Source: Bilophila sp964369665
Lineage (GTDB): Bacteria; Desulfobacterota; Desulfovibrionia; Desulfovibrionales; Desulfovibrionaceae
Assembly: GCA_964369665.1 (NCBI GenBank)
Contig: CAYJFS010000001.1
Span: forward strand, 248,001-312,000
Direction: 5' to 3'
Length of the DNA: 64,000 nucleotides
Part shown: in pieces, positions 46,601 through 54,434 of the stretch
How the letters are laid out: each line of letters opens with the position of its first letter
How positions within the stretch are numbered: position 1 is the first letter of the stretch
Made by a program: the position numbers and the translations under genes
Notes under the pieces: generated by a model
Told to the model about the DNA's origin: nothing
Database searches by the model: none
Seen by the model: only the letters and a program-made list of their open reading frames with translations

Positions 46601-47117
46601 CACGCCAGGATATTTCACCTAACTTTGAAACCATAGGTACACGCTCATATCCCCAAGCAATCATTTGTTCTAAAACCATTTCTGGAGAAATCTCATCGCC
46701 AGTAGTCATATGTAAGACCTGATTATCAAAAAAATTTGAAGGAATATATTTATATAGAAGAGTATCAATTGTAAGAACAACCCCTTTTGCTTTACCATAT
46801 TTAAGTGCATATAGCACAGGAATATAATCAATAAAGTGTTCTCTTATTCTTGAAGAAGAAAAATTATGGGGAAAGGATAGCCATGTGTCATTAAAAATAT
46901 TTTCAGAAGCACCATATTTTACTTGTTGCATAAAAATTTGTATCAATGAATATAATGTAGCTTGCTCATCTCTATTCCGTGCAACAAGAATAACATTCTT
47001 ACCACGTGATACTAAATCTACACTCAATTTTGCTTGAGTAGCAAGCCCTGCTTTACCCAAAGAAATAGATTCATTTTTACCTTGAATGAGCTTTGTCAGA
47101 CTCTCTTGATAATCCAC
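43653..47117 (-). CDS. mfd: Transcription-repair coupling factor Mfd
   Basis: 1154 residues. Displaces stalled RNA polymerase and recruits UvrA. The N-terminal UvrB-like domains have WRGDIFDIMPPGYHYPIRLDFFG. The RNA polymerase-interacting domain begins near GDFLVHKDYGVGRFGGL. The translocase has GDVGFGKTEVALRAAF at about 634 (Walker A), LLILDEEQKFGVRHKE at about 731 (DEEQ box), LTATPIPRTLQLSMSG and QLRGRVGRSDR. The C-terminal TRCF domain follows. All motor motifs are intact. Confidence 0.97.
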   Translation of the reverse strand: MDYQESLTKLIQGKNESISLGKAGLATQAKLSVDLVSRGKNVILVARNRDEQATLYSLIQIFMQQVKYGASENIFNDTWLSFPHNFSSSRIREHFIDYIPVLYALKYGKAKGVVLTIDTLLYKYIPSNFFDNQVLHMTTGDEISPEMVLEQMIAWGYERVPMVSKLGEISWRGDIFDIMPPGYHYPIRLDFFGSTIEELRFFGLTSQRSKGYTDEITIVPVYPVRLDNEGIRVVEQYWKSLLDKQCISENEHYSLIRLLEKRDTHLLSGCCYENSTFIEHWFTSDIVWLLPSAHEISEYMNTSEHNVYKVFEDKNKDDFFQPLRLALRTPDQVLSEFKSANVVYLETLLTEDGPDCVALPERTMVSFQQLFPMLSDQNRPWQSLIQAIKSWQKEKNQIILSFTSERSRNKFLTLAEQDSVLPHLNYTVDQHGLFAVVSNFRGGVDLSWCQLLILGEDILQPHTPKSKRGSSEVFKGLNKYDDLKNGDFLVHKDYGVGRFGGLIRMEVNNTFNDFLLLEYSGDDKLYLPVDRLSLTQQFKATGDSAPQLDRLGSVSWQASKDRVRKSVEKVAEDIMEMYALRRVAKSFVYPPIDELYREFEASFGFEETPDQARAIQEVLSDMEKDEPMDRLVCGDVGFGKTEVALRAAFRAASAGRQVVLLCPTTVLAEQHYYTFRSRLSGFAVHVALLSRFVPPKKQKETLKAAASGQIDVLVGTHKLLSSNVLLPNLGLLILDEEQKFGVRHKEKLKQMKKNVDVLTLTATPIPRTLQLSMSGLRGLSVIETAPLERKPVVTAIIKKDEEKLKEILKRELDRTGQIFWVHNRVHGIEHVVTFVKSLAPEARIGVAHGQMPEKQLEESIYAFWHGELDILVCTSIIESGLDFPRANTLIVDQAHMFGLGQLYQLRGRVGRSDRQAFAILVVPSLDQISDVAHDRLRIILELDYLGAGFQIAMEDLRIRGAGNILGEAQSGYMSRIGLELYLEMLEEAVTKLKGEEVILYPETEITLGLTAHIPENYIIDSQERLAWYKKLSSAKDTSILYEMELELRDRFGKLPHELTIFITILIFKQFLTAAHVLKTEIYEDRVRIFWPEKQTMLSLDKLMVFITNNPDKVKLFPPATLDIKLNMDLDFVDRITMIQESLKGLLVSCEETGI

Positions 47118-47173
47118 AAAATTTTATCCTTAATATAACCTAGTACAAAATTGTTTACGATACATCATCTATA

Positions 47174-48802
47174 TCAATCTATACAAGAGTGTTTTTTTCT
47201 CTTTATCATACAAATAGAAGTTATCTCTATATATCTTACTATTAAAAAGGCAATAACAAATGCTTCACATAAAATAACACGTATTATTCTATGACTACTT
47301 TGGACATGTTCATATGTTATCCAAAAAATATTTCCTATATCCACATGACGAATACTAAGACCTAGTATTGCAGAACAAATGCATATACTTAGTGCTGTAG
47401 TAAACCAACGTATGGAAAAATCTCCATTCCATAATGATGTCTTTCTATAAAAACTATGCCTTACATACAAAAATAATAAGCTTATACATACTATGCTCAC
47501 ACTTATTATGAAGTTCAACATAGACAAAGCTATCCCAATACATCCAGCAAAAATACATATTATTGATAAATAGAAAGCTCTTTGTTTTCTGTTTTTTACA
47601 CCCACAGATAAAAACAATAAAAAAATACCTGAAACACCAGTAATAATACTACTAATATCTATTACCCAGTGAGGGAATATCTTTTGCAATACTTCTAAAT
47701 GCTCTTTACCAATAGGTAACATAACAATAGTTATGAATATACTTCCAATAACAAATACACAAAAATATACTATTACTGGTGCATACACCTTTAAATACCG
47801 AAAGACTTTTTTCCAAAGGTGAATATTTTCTTCTGTTTGTTTATGGACTTCATAAATTATAAATATAATAACAGCAATAAGTAATGGTATAAGATAATAA
47901 ATAACTCTAAAACATAGTAATGCTGCAAGTACATCCTGTGTACTGGCACTTGTTAAGTGTAAAATAGTAATTTCAAGAACACCTGCACCACCTGGTACAT
48001 GTGTTAAAACAACAGCAACCATAGCCATAAGATACATAGGCAAAAACTGAATAAATGAAATATTTGCACTTTCAGGAAGCAAAACGTATAAGCATCCACA
48101 TGCAGCTACTAGGTCTGCACTAGCAACAATAGCTTGTGTAACAGCAATATGAAAAGGCGGAAATGAAAACTCTTTTCCACCAATGTGTATTGGTTTATGC
48201 ACAAACTTACACACTAAAAGGTAGCTTATAGCAATAACAAGCAACAAAGCACCTAGTGGACGAATGTCCTGCATAGGAAAGTAATGAGCTAAATCAGGGG
48301 GAATTTCTGGAGGGATAAATAAAAAAATAGCACCAGCAAGCCCAAGCGCACCAACCCAAAATGTAATAGCTAACATCAAAATAAGCTTAACTATATCTAT
48401 AGAAGAAAATCCCCAAGATCTATAAAATCTATAGCGGACAGTACTACCACCAAGTAATGCTCCAAAATTATAGCTTACAGCTTGACCTACAAATGAAACA
48501 AGTGAAACTTTATGTATGGGTAGATTTTTATGTATACCCCTAATCGCTAACCAGTCATAGCCTATTAATATTATATAATTAATTATGGCAAAAAAAACAG
48601 ACATAAAAAGATTCCAATTAGGAATCCTATAAACACTCATATAAAGTTCATCAAAACTATATTTACGAATTTCTCGATACAATAAATAAACGGCAGTAAT
48701 AAAAATAGCAGCAACAATAATAGGACCTAAACCACGAACTATTTTTTTAAAAAACTTTACTAGGCCTTGAAACATCATTTTTCCCATACAATTAAGATAC
48801 AA
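47174..48802 (-). CDS. MprF-like polytopic membrane protein without synthase domain
   Basis: 542 residues, almost entirely membrane segments (about 13-14). The first 320 match the flippase region of MprF/YbhN (LPG_synthase_TM): VSFVGQAVSYNFGALLGGSTVRYRFY and VVLTHVPGGAGVLEITIL are typical. The second half also resembles MprF helices. The protein stops after the last helix with a basic tail, so the cytoplasmic DUF2156 aminoacyl-PG synthase domain is absent. ATGs at 48787, 48778 and 48775 are alternative starts. It is divergent from greA and precedes mfd by 56 bases. Confidence 0.75.
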   Translation of the reverse strand: MYLNCMGKMMFQGLVKFFKKIVRGLGPIIVAAIFITAVYLLYREIRKYSFDELYMSVYRIPNWNLFMSVFFAIINYIILIGYDWLAIRGIHKNLPIHKVSLVSFVGQAVSYNFGALLGGSTVRYRFYRSWGFSSIDIVKLILMLAITFWVGALGLAGAIFLFIPPEIPPDLAHYFPMQDIRPLGALLLVIAISYLLVCKFVHKPIHIGGKEFSFPPFHIAVTQAIVASADLVAACGCLYVLLPESANISFIQFLPMYLMAMVAVVLTHVPGGAGVLEITILHLTSASTQDVLAALLCFRVIYYLIPLLIAVIIFIIYEVHKQTEENIHLWKKVFRYLKVYAPVIVYFCVFVIGSIFITIVMLPIGKEHLEVLQKIFPHWVIDISSIITGVSGIFLLFLSVGVKNRKQRAFYLSIICIFAGCIGIALSMLNFIISVSIVCISLLFLYVRHSFYRKTSLWNGDFSIRWFTTALSICICSAILGLSIRHVDIGNIFWITYEHVQSSHRIIRVILCEAFVIAFLIVRYIEITSICMIKRKKHSCID

Positions 48803-48931
48803 TTAAACTTTACTGCTGTATCGTAAATACTTCTAAAAAGATAGTCATTTATCTAAATCTCTTTATATAGTATATTGTTTAATAAATACATAATTATAAA
48901 ATAATAGCCTGTTATTTTAAACTTTGATAGG

Positions 48932-48960
48932 TTGACCTTATATTTCAACTGTTCTATTCT
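48932..48960 (+). promoter_or_regulatory. Probable sigma70 promoter of greA
   Basis: TTGACC (48932-48937), a 17-base spacer and TATTCT (48955-48960) make a good -35/-10 pair. Transcription would start near 48967, giving a leader of about 70 bases that contains the hairpin at 48983-49018. Confidence 0.6.
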
Positions 48961-48982
48961 TGAAAAGAAGATAAAGACTGAT

Positions 48983-49018
48983 AATATCCTTAGTTTTAAC
49001 AACAGGGATATTTTTTTT
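48983..49018 (+). terminator. Leader terminator/attenuator hairpin upstream of greA
   Basis: AATATCC (48983-48989) pairs with GGATATT (49006-49012) and is followed by a continuous T-run to 49018. It lies after the probable greA promoter and 17 bases before the ATG. Since the neighbour upstream is transcribed away, no other plus-strand gene would need a terminator here. It may attenuate greA. Confidence 0.6.
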
Positions 49019-49035
49019 CTAAAAGGATTAATTTC

Positions 49036-49506
49036 ATGAATATCCCTATTTCTAAAAAAGGTTTTCAAGATCTTGAAAATGAACTTGAGCGCTTAAAAAA
49101 AGAACGTCCTGCTGTTATCCAGGCCATAAAAGAAGCTCGAGAAGAAGGTGACTTAAAAGAAAATGCTGGATATGATGCAGCAAGAGAACGACAAGGTATG
49201 TTAGAAGCACGTATCTCCTACATTGAATCACGCATGGCACAATTCAATGTTATTGATGTTACCACGCTCTCTGGGAATAAAGCCATATTTGGTGCAACTG
49301 TAACAGTTGAAGATCTTGAATCTGGAGAACAAAAATCGTTTACTCTTCTTGGACCAGATGAAGCAGATTATACTCAAGGATCTATTTCTGTTCAATCACC
49401 TGTAGGAAAAGCACTCCTTGGTAAAGAAGTTGGCGATGAAATATATGTTGATGCACCACGTGGACGTATTAATTATGAAGTTATAGATATTCAATTTAAT
49501 AACTAA
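49036..49506 (+). CDS. greA: Transcription elongation factor GreA
   Basis: 156 residues. Rescues backtracked RNA polymerase by stimulating transcript cleavage. The N-terminal coiled coil has the acidic tip in AREEGDLKENAGYDAARERQ, and the C-terminal FKBP-like domain includes VTVEDLESGEQKSFTLLG and PVGKALLGKEVGDEI. AAAAGGA precedes the ATG. A leader terminator just upstream suggests regulation by attenuation. Confidence 0.97.
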   Translation: MNIPISKKGFQDLENELERLKKERPAVIQAIKEAREEGDLKENAGYDAARERQGMLEARISYIESRMAQFNVIDVTTLSGNKAIFGATVTVEDLESGEQKSFTLLGPDEADYTQGSISVQSPVGKALLGKEVGDEIYVDAPRGRINYEVIDIQFNN

Positions 49507-49582
49507 AGTTCTAAAGACACTTTTTTATCAAAAAACTATATTTATCCGCACAAGCTCTATTAAAATATCTTTATCTTAATCT

Positions 49583-50896
49583 ATGCAAAAAGAACACTGG
49601 ACATTTTGTATATACACTTTTGGATGTAAAGTTAATCAATACGAGTCTCAATCTATACGAGAAGCATGGCAATCATTTAAAGGAAGAGAAGTTAAAGATT
49701 TTAGACATGCTACTGTAATATTACTCAATACATGTGGAGTCACGGCAAATGCTATTACTGATATTAGACAAATAGTAAATAAAGTTTACAATGAAGCACC
49801 TTCTGCTAAAGTTATTATTACAGGTTGTGCTACAAAAATTATACAAAATCAACTTTCTAATTTAACTAAGCACTATCTTTCCATCCACCAAAAGAATAAA
49901 GAGCAGCTTCTCAAAAATCCATGTATTGATACATCTCTGCTAGAAGTTAACAGTACTATTTCAAAAAATTTTCCATCCTTCTCTATAAAAAACTTTCACC
50001 GATCTAGGCCAATCATAAAAATACAAGATGGGTGTTCTTCTTGTTGCTCATATTGCATAATACCTAGTGCACGAGGAGGATCTTCTAGTAGAAAAGCTGA
50101 TGAATGCCTTAAAGAAATACAAACTCTTTTACATGCTGGCTATAGAGAAATAATACTTTCTGGTATAAATCTACATCAATATAGTGATCATCAAAAAGGC
50201 TATAATACCTTTTGGGATCTTCTTCTCTTCATAAATAAAAATCTTGCACCAGAATGGCAAGATATTGCACGTATACGAATAAGTTCACTTGATCCAGCAC
50301 AATTTACTAACCATAGTTTTGAAGTTATTGCTAATAGTTCTATGCTATGTCCACAACTCCATATATCCATACAAAGTGGAAGTAAATACATACTTAAAAG
50401 TATGCGACGTACACATTATACACCAGAACACTTACTTTCTATTACACAAAAGCTTTCTAGCATTTGGCCTGTATTTGGGCTTGGAGCAGATATCATTACA
50501 GGCTTTCCTGGAGAAACCAATACACACCTACAAGAAACAATAACGCTTATTCATGAACTACCTCTTACATATGCACATGTTTTTCCTTTTTCTCCACGTC
50601 CAGGAACAATAGCAGCAAAACTGCCAAAACAAATAACTCCTGCTGAACGTCAACATCGTGCTCAAACTATTCGAAAAATTATTAAAAAAAAACAAGATCT
50701 ATTTCATAAAAAACTACTTAACCTACCCACACTCCACATAACTCCTGAACATAGCCAACATACCTCTGGCCTTAATGAATATTACACTGTATGTGTTTTT
50801 TCTCTACCCATAAAAAACAATGATCTTAGTATCATAAAGGTCAAACCTCTCTCTATAACATCTAAAGGTATACTTGTTGAACCTATAACATCTTAA
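49583..50896 (+). CDS. mtaB: tRNA t6A37 methylthiotransferase MtaB
   Basis: Radical-SAM enzyme that adds a methylthio group to t6A37 in tRNA. 437 residues. The N-terminal UPF0004 domain has IYTFGCKVNQYESQ and LLNTCGVTANA with cluster Cys. The radical-SAM CxxxCxxC is in QDGCSSCCSYCIIPSARG (about residue 155). LHISIQSGSKYILKSMRR and GADIITGFPGET follow. The C-terminus carries a TRAM-like tail. The sequence GCKVNQ instead of GCQMN favours MtaB over MiaB. Confidence 0.9.
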   Translation: MQKEHWTFCIYTFGCKVNQYESQSIREAWQSFKGREVKDFRHATVILLNTCGVTANAITDIRQIVNKVYNEAPSAKVIITGCATKIIQNQLSNLTKHYLSIHQKNKEQLLKNPCIDTSLLEVNSTISKNFPSFSIKNFHRSRPIIKIQDGCSSCCSYCIIPSARGGSSSRKADECLKEIQTLLHAGYREIILSGINLHQYSDHQKGYNTFWDLLLFINKNLAPEWQDIARIRISSLDPAQFTNHSFEVIANSSMLCPQLHISIQSGSKYILKSMRRTHYTPEHLLSITQKLSSIWPVFGLGADIITGFPGETNTHLQETITLIHELPLTYAHVFPFSPRPGTIAAKLPKQITPAERQHRAQTIRKIIKKKQDLFHKKLLNLPTLHITPEHSQHTSGLNEYYTVCVFSLPIKNNDLSIIKVKPLSITSKGILVEPITS

Positions 50897-51004
50897 AAAA
50901 TAGTAAATTTTACTTGTATCTAGTCACCTTAAAGTTTACTAGTACATTTTATCTTTTTCATAAAAGCATATTTTGTATAATAGATTTTAATATAGGAAAC
51001 ATAT

Positions 51005-51886
51005 ATGGTTCGAAGCATGACAGGTTTTGGACGCTGTATTATTGAAGATACAGATTGGATACAAACTTGGGAAATACGAAGTGTAAATAGTCGCTACCTT
51101 GATCTAAAATGGCGACTCCCAGTTATAGCTCGATCTTTAGAACAAAAATTTGAAAAACTCATCCGCCAATATGCAACAAGAGGTAGGGTTGAAATACAAT
51201 TAACCATACAACCTGTCCATTCATATAGATCTCAGATAACCTTTAACAATATCCAAGCATCAATGATGTTAGATGCCCTTAAAGACCTTGCAAAACAAAG
51301 AAATGAAGTTTTTACACCTAACTATACACAACTTCTAACAATCTCTTCATTATGGGAAAAAAATAATGAAGACACTGAAGAAAATATAGAATCTAGAATT
51401 GAAAAAGGTCTTATTACAGTATTGAAAGATTGGAACGAAGCAAGAGAAACTGAAGGTAATAACCTTATTAATGATTTATCTTTGCGGATTTCTAAACTGA
51501 ATACTTGGCTTGATAACCTCAAAAGCTATGCACCTAGAATAAAAGAAGAGCGTTTTAAATTACTCAAAGAACGTCTCACTCAAGCACTGCTTCAGGCAGG
51601 AGAAGGGTTTGAAGAAACACGGTTCTTACAAGAAATGGTTATTCACATTGATCGGATTGATATTTCAGAAGAACTTACAAGACTTTCCAGTCATCTTGAA
51701 CAACTTAATGAAATAGCAAAAAAAGGTCCTGATATAGGAAGAAAACTTGACTTTACTTTACAAGAATGCTTTAGAGAAATTTCTACATGTGGTAATAAAA
51801 TTCAAGATATACAAGCATCAAGAATCATAGTAGACTTTAAAAACGAACTTGAAAAATGTCGAGAACAAGTACAAAATTTAGAATAA
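51005..51886 (+). CDS. yicC: YicC family endoribonuclease-like protein
   Basis: 293 residues. The N-terminal YicC domain begins MVRSMTGFGRCIIEDTDW with WEIRSVNSRYLDLKWRLP, and the C-terminal DUF1732 domain has EETRFLQEMVIHIDRIDISE and GRKLDFTLQECFREISTCGNKIQD. E. coli YicC is reported to be an RNase that acts on the small RNA RyhB; function here is inferred. It leads a yicC-remA-gmk-pyrF run, a conserved neighbourhood. Confidence 0.93.
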   Translation: MVRSMTGFGRCIIEDTDWIQTWEIRSVNSRYLDLKWRLPVIARSLEQKFEKLIRQYATRGRVEIQLTIQPVHSYRSQITFNNIQASMMLDALKDLAKQRNEVFTPNYTQLLTISSLWEKNNEDTEENIESRIEKGLITVLKDWNEARETEGNNLINDLSLRISKLNTWLDNLKSYAPRIKEERFKLLKERLTQALLQAGEGFEETRFLQEMVIHIDRIDISEELTRLSSHLEQLNEIAKKGPDIGRKLDFTLQECFREISTCGNKIQDIQASRIIVDFKNELEKCREQVQNLE

Positions 51887-51915
51887 AACATAATATAATT
51901 CATAAATAATACAGT

Positions 51916-52173
51916 ATGATACATGAACGACTCATAAATTTAGGTTTTGGAAACTTTATAGTTGCATCTAGAGTTATTAGCATCGTAAACCCAGCATCTT
52001 CACCTATGCGACGCTTAAGAGAAGATGCAAAAAGCTCTGGAAAACTTATTGATGCAACCCAAGGACGTAAAACAAGATCCATCCTTATTACAGACTCAAA
52101 TCACATTATTCTTTCAGCCATACTACCAGAAACACTTGGTCAAAGGTTTATCCAAGAAGATGAGCATGCCTAA
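51916..52173 (+). CDS. remA: RemA-like (DUF370) protein
   Basis: 85 residues. NLGFGNFIVASRVISIVNP, PMRRLREDAKSSGKLIDATQ and RKTRSILITDSNHIILSAI are the family segments. In Bacillus subtilis RemA activates matrix genes as a DNA-binding protein; in Gram-negative bacteria it is usually found between yicC and gmk, as here, with no proven function. It overlaps the gmk start by 14 bases. The two are certainly co-transcribed. Confidence 0.9.
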   Translation: MIHERLINLGFGNFIVASRVISIVNPASSPMRRLREDAKSSGKLIDATQGRKTRSILITDSNHIILSAILPETLGQRFIQEDEHA

Positions 52174-52810
52174 AAAAGAGATAAATGCACTAAAATATAC
52201 ACATGGAACAGGTGTTATTCTTGTAATATCTGCACCATCTGGCACAGGTAAAACAACCCTTATAAATCGGTTACGAAAAGAATTCCCATATATTACATAT
52301 TCAATTTCATGTACAACAAGACCACCAAGAAAAGACGAACAATATGGTAAAGAATATTACTTTCTTTCTGAAGAAGAATTTATAACTCGACGTAACAATA
52401 AAGAATTTGCAGAGTGGGCTTATGTTCATAATTATCTTTATGGTACTCCACTAGAACCAATAATAACAATGCTTAATGCAGGCAAAGACATTCTCTTTGA
52501 CATCGATGTAAAAGGTGCTGCACAATTAAGTCTTACTATTCCATGTAGTACATATGTATTTCTTCTTCCACCTACTATGAATGAACTTGAAAAACGTTTA
52601 CGTATTCGTGGAACAGATAACGATGAAACAATAAAAAAAAGGCTCTCTATTGCTACAGAAGAAATACAGCAAGCACACTGGTTTGACGCCTGGATTATTA
52701 ATGAACATATAGATAAAGCCTATGATGAGTTACGATCCATATATATATCTTCAAAGCTCAATCCAATACATCAGCCAAATCTTGTTAAATCAATTACAGA
52801 AAACTGGTAA
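52160..52810 (+). CDS. gmk: Guanylate kinase
   Basis: Phosphorylates GMP to GDP. 216 residues from the ATG at 52160, which overlaps the remA end; a second ATG at 52166 is equally possible. A longer frame from 52025 runs inside remA and is not credible. The P-loop is ISAPSGTGKTTLINRL, SCTTRPPRKDEQYGKEYYFL binds GMP, and FDIDVKGAAQ is also typical. The ribosome-binding site is the AAGAAG within remA. Confidence 0.95.
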   Translation: MSMPKKEINALKYTHGTGVILVISAPSGTGKTTLINRLRKEFPYITYSISCTTRPPRKDEQYGKEYYFLSEEEFITRRNNKEFAEWAYVHNYLYGTPLEPIITMLNAGKDILFDIDVKGAAQLSLTIPCSTYVFLLPPTMNELEKRLRIRGTDNDETIKKRLSIATEEIQQAHWFDAWIINEHIDKAYDELRSIYISSKLNPIHQPNLVKSITENW

Positions 52811-52816
52811 TGAAAC

Positions 52817-53521
52817 ATGACAAAACTTATTGTTGCCCTAGACTATCCTGATGCTCAACAAGCATTATCTATGGCAAAACAGCTTACAACATCTGTTGAA
52901 TGGGTTAAAGTTGGCCTTGAACTTTTTACACATGCTGGCCCTTCTATTATTGAGTCTCTTAAAAATTTAGGATTTAATATTATGCTTGATCTGAAGTTCT
53001 TTGACATTCCAAATACAGTAAAAAAAAGTATTCGTTCAGCATACACAATAGGTGCAGATATCATAACTCTACATATTTTAGGTGGAGAAACTATGGTCAA
53101 AACTGCTATTCAAGAGCTACAATCCATATATGAAAAAAAAGGACATAAACCACTACTTTTTGGAGTAACCGTACTTACAAGTATGAAGCAAGGAGAACTA
53201 CCTGCCTATTCACAAAACTTACAATCTTTGGTAATTACATTAGCAAAAAATGCTCAATTGTGGGGTCTTAATGGTATCGTTTGCTCAGGACAAGATGTAT
53301 CTATGCTTAAACCTCTTTATCCATCATTGTTATATTTAACACCAGGAATACGTATGCCTCAATCAACAACAGATGATCAAGAACGAATTATAACCCCTGA
53401 AGAAGCTATTCTTGCAGGTAGTGATTTTTTAGTTGTAGGAAGACCAATAACACAATCTAAACACCCTATACAAGCTGCAAAAACATTTATCAAAATAATA
53501 CATGATACTACAACCTTATAG
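52817..53521 (+). CDS. pyrF: Orotidine 5'-phosphate decarboxylase
   Basis: Last step of UMP synthesis. 234 residues. LIVALDYPDAQQAL at the N-terminus, VKVGLELFTHAGP, the catalytic LDLKFFDIPNTV motif (D-K-x-x-D) and LTPGIRMPQSTTDDQ phosphate loop are all present, with SDFLVVGRPITQS near the end. Six bases after gmk; the pair handles pyrimidine and purine nucleotides. Confidence 0.96.
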   Translation: MTKLIVALDYPDAQQALSMAKQLTTSVEWVKVGLELFTHAGPSIIESLKNLGFNIMLDLKFFDIPNTVKKSIRSAYTIGADIITLHILGGETMVKTAIQELQSIYEKKGHKPLLFGVTVLTSMKQGELPAYSQNLQSLVITLAKNAQLWGLNGIVCSGQDVSMLKPLYPSLLYLTPGIRMPQSTTDDQERIITPEEAILAGSDFLVVGRPITQSKHPIQAAKTFIKIIHDTTTL

Positions 53522-53569
53522 AAAAATTATCTATACTCTATATTCTCTATAAGAAAAGGATCTAAAATT

Positions 53570-54400
53570 ATGAGCGATCAGCAACCAAAGAAACGTATTC
53601 AAGGTGTTTTCTCTTCTCAAGAAGTAAGAAAAGTTGGTACAGGCACAACAACTCGAAAAACTGTTAGTAAAATTTTCTGGTTTGTTGAACAAACAGAAGG
53701 TGAAAATACTGTTCTTATACAAGCAATTAATACAAATTATATACCAACTGGTGCACCAAAAACAATTACAATGGAAGAACTACTAGAAAGGTATTCACCT
53801 GAGCCAGAATTCTATATCCAATCTGTATACCCTAATATGCAAAAACTTGAAGATTCTATTAGCAAAGCTGAAGATTCTCGAAAAAAAGGTGAAATTTTTA
53901 CAGCAGAATATGAATATAATAATGCACTAAAACTCGACGAAGAAAATATACGAGCTAATTTTGGTATAGGGCTTACTTATCTAGCACAAGGGGAAGGAGA
54001 AAAAGCAGATAATATTTTTGAACGTCTTGTTAACCTTAATGCTACTTTTGAAAAAAAACATAAACACCTTTTTAATGAATTTGGAATAAATTTAAGAAAA
54101 AGTAAAATGTATAAACAAGCATCCGATTATTATACTCGTGCTTTAGAACTTTCAGCTACAGATGAAAATATACACATTAATATAGCTCGAGTATTGCTTG
54201 AACAAAAAGATTATTCTACCTGTGTTGAACACTTAGTTACAGCACTTAACCTTACCCCTGGTAATATTACAGCAATAAAATTTTTAACATGGCTCAAAGA
54301 AAAAAAGCTTCTTCCACAAGAACAACAAGAAAGTGTTACAAAGCTTCTTCAACAACAACCAAAGCTCGATATAGATAACACAAACTCTGAAGCACCATAA
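53570..54400 (+). CDS. TPR repeat protein
   Basis: 276 residues. A positively charged N-terminus with KTVSKIFWFVEQTEGENTVL precedes at least three tetratricopeptide units (about 115-240: TAEYEYNNALKLDEENIRAN, KQASDYYTRALELSATDENI and CVEHLVTALNLTPGN). No signal peptide or membrane helix. TPRs mediate protein contacts; the partner is not evident. It lies between pyrF and recJ with 48 and 34 bases spacing and is likely co-transcribed. Confidence 0.8.
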   Translation: MSDQQPKKRIQGVFSSQEVRKVGTGTTTRKTVSKIFWFVEQTEGENTVLIQAINTNYIPTGAPKTITMEELLERYSPEPEFYIQSVYPNMQKLEDSISKAEDSRKKGEIFTAEYEYNNALKLDEENIRANFGIGLTYLAQGEGEKADNIFERLVNLNATFEKKHKHLFNEFGINLRKSKMYKQASDYYTRALELSATDENIHINIARVLLEQKDYSTCVEHLVTALNLTPGNITAIKFLTWLKEKKLLPQEQQESVTKLLQQQPKLDIDNTNSEAP

Positions 54401-54434
54401 AAAATCTATTACATAAACTTAGGCATCTTAAATA

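Noticed and set aside
52025..52159. Long N-terminal extension of guanylate kinase
   Set aside because: It lies inside the remA-like gene in another frame and guanylate kinases begin close to the P-loop.
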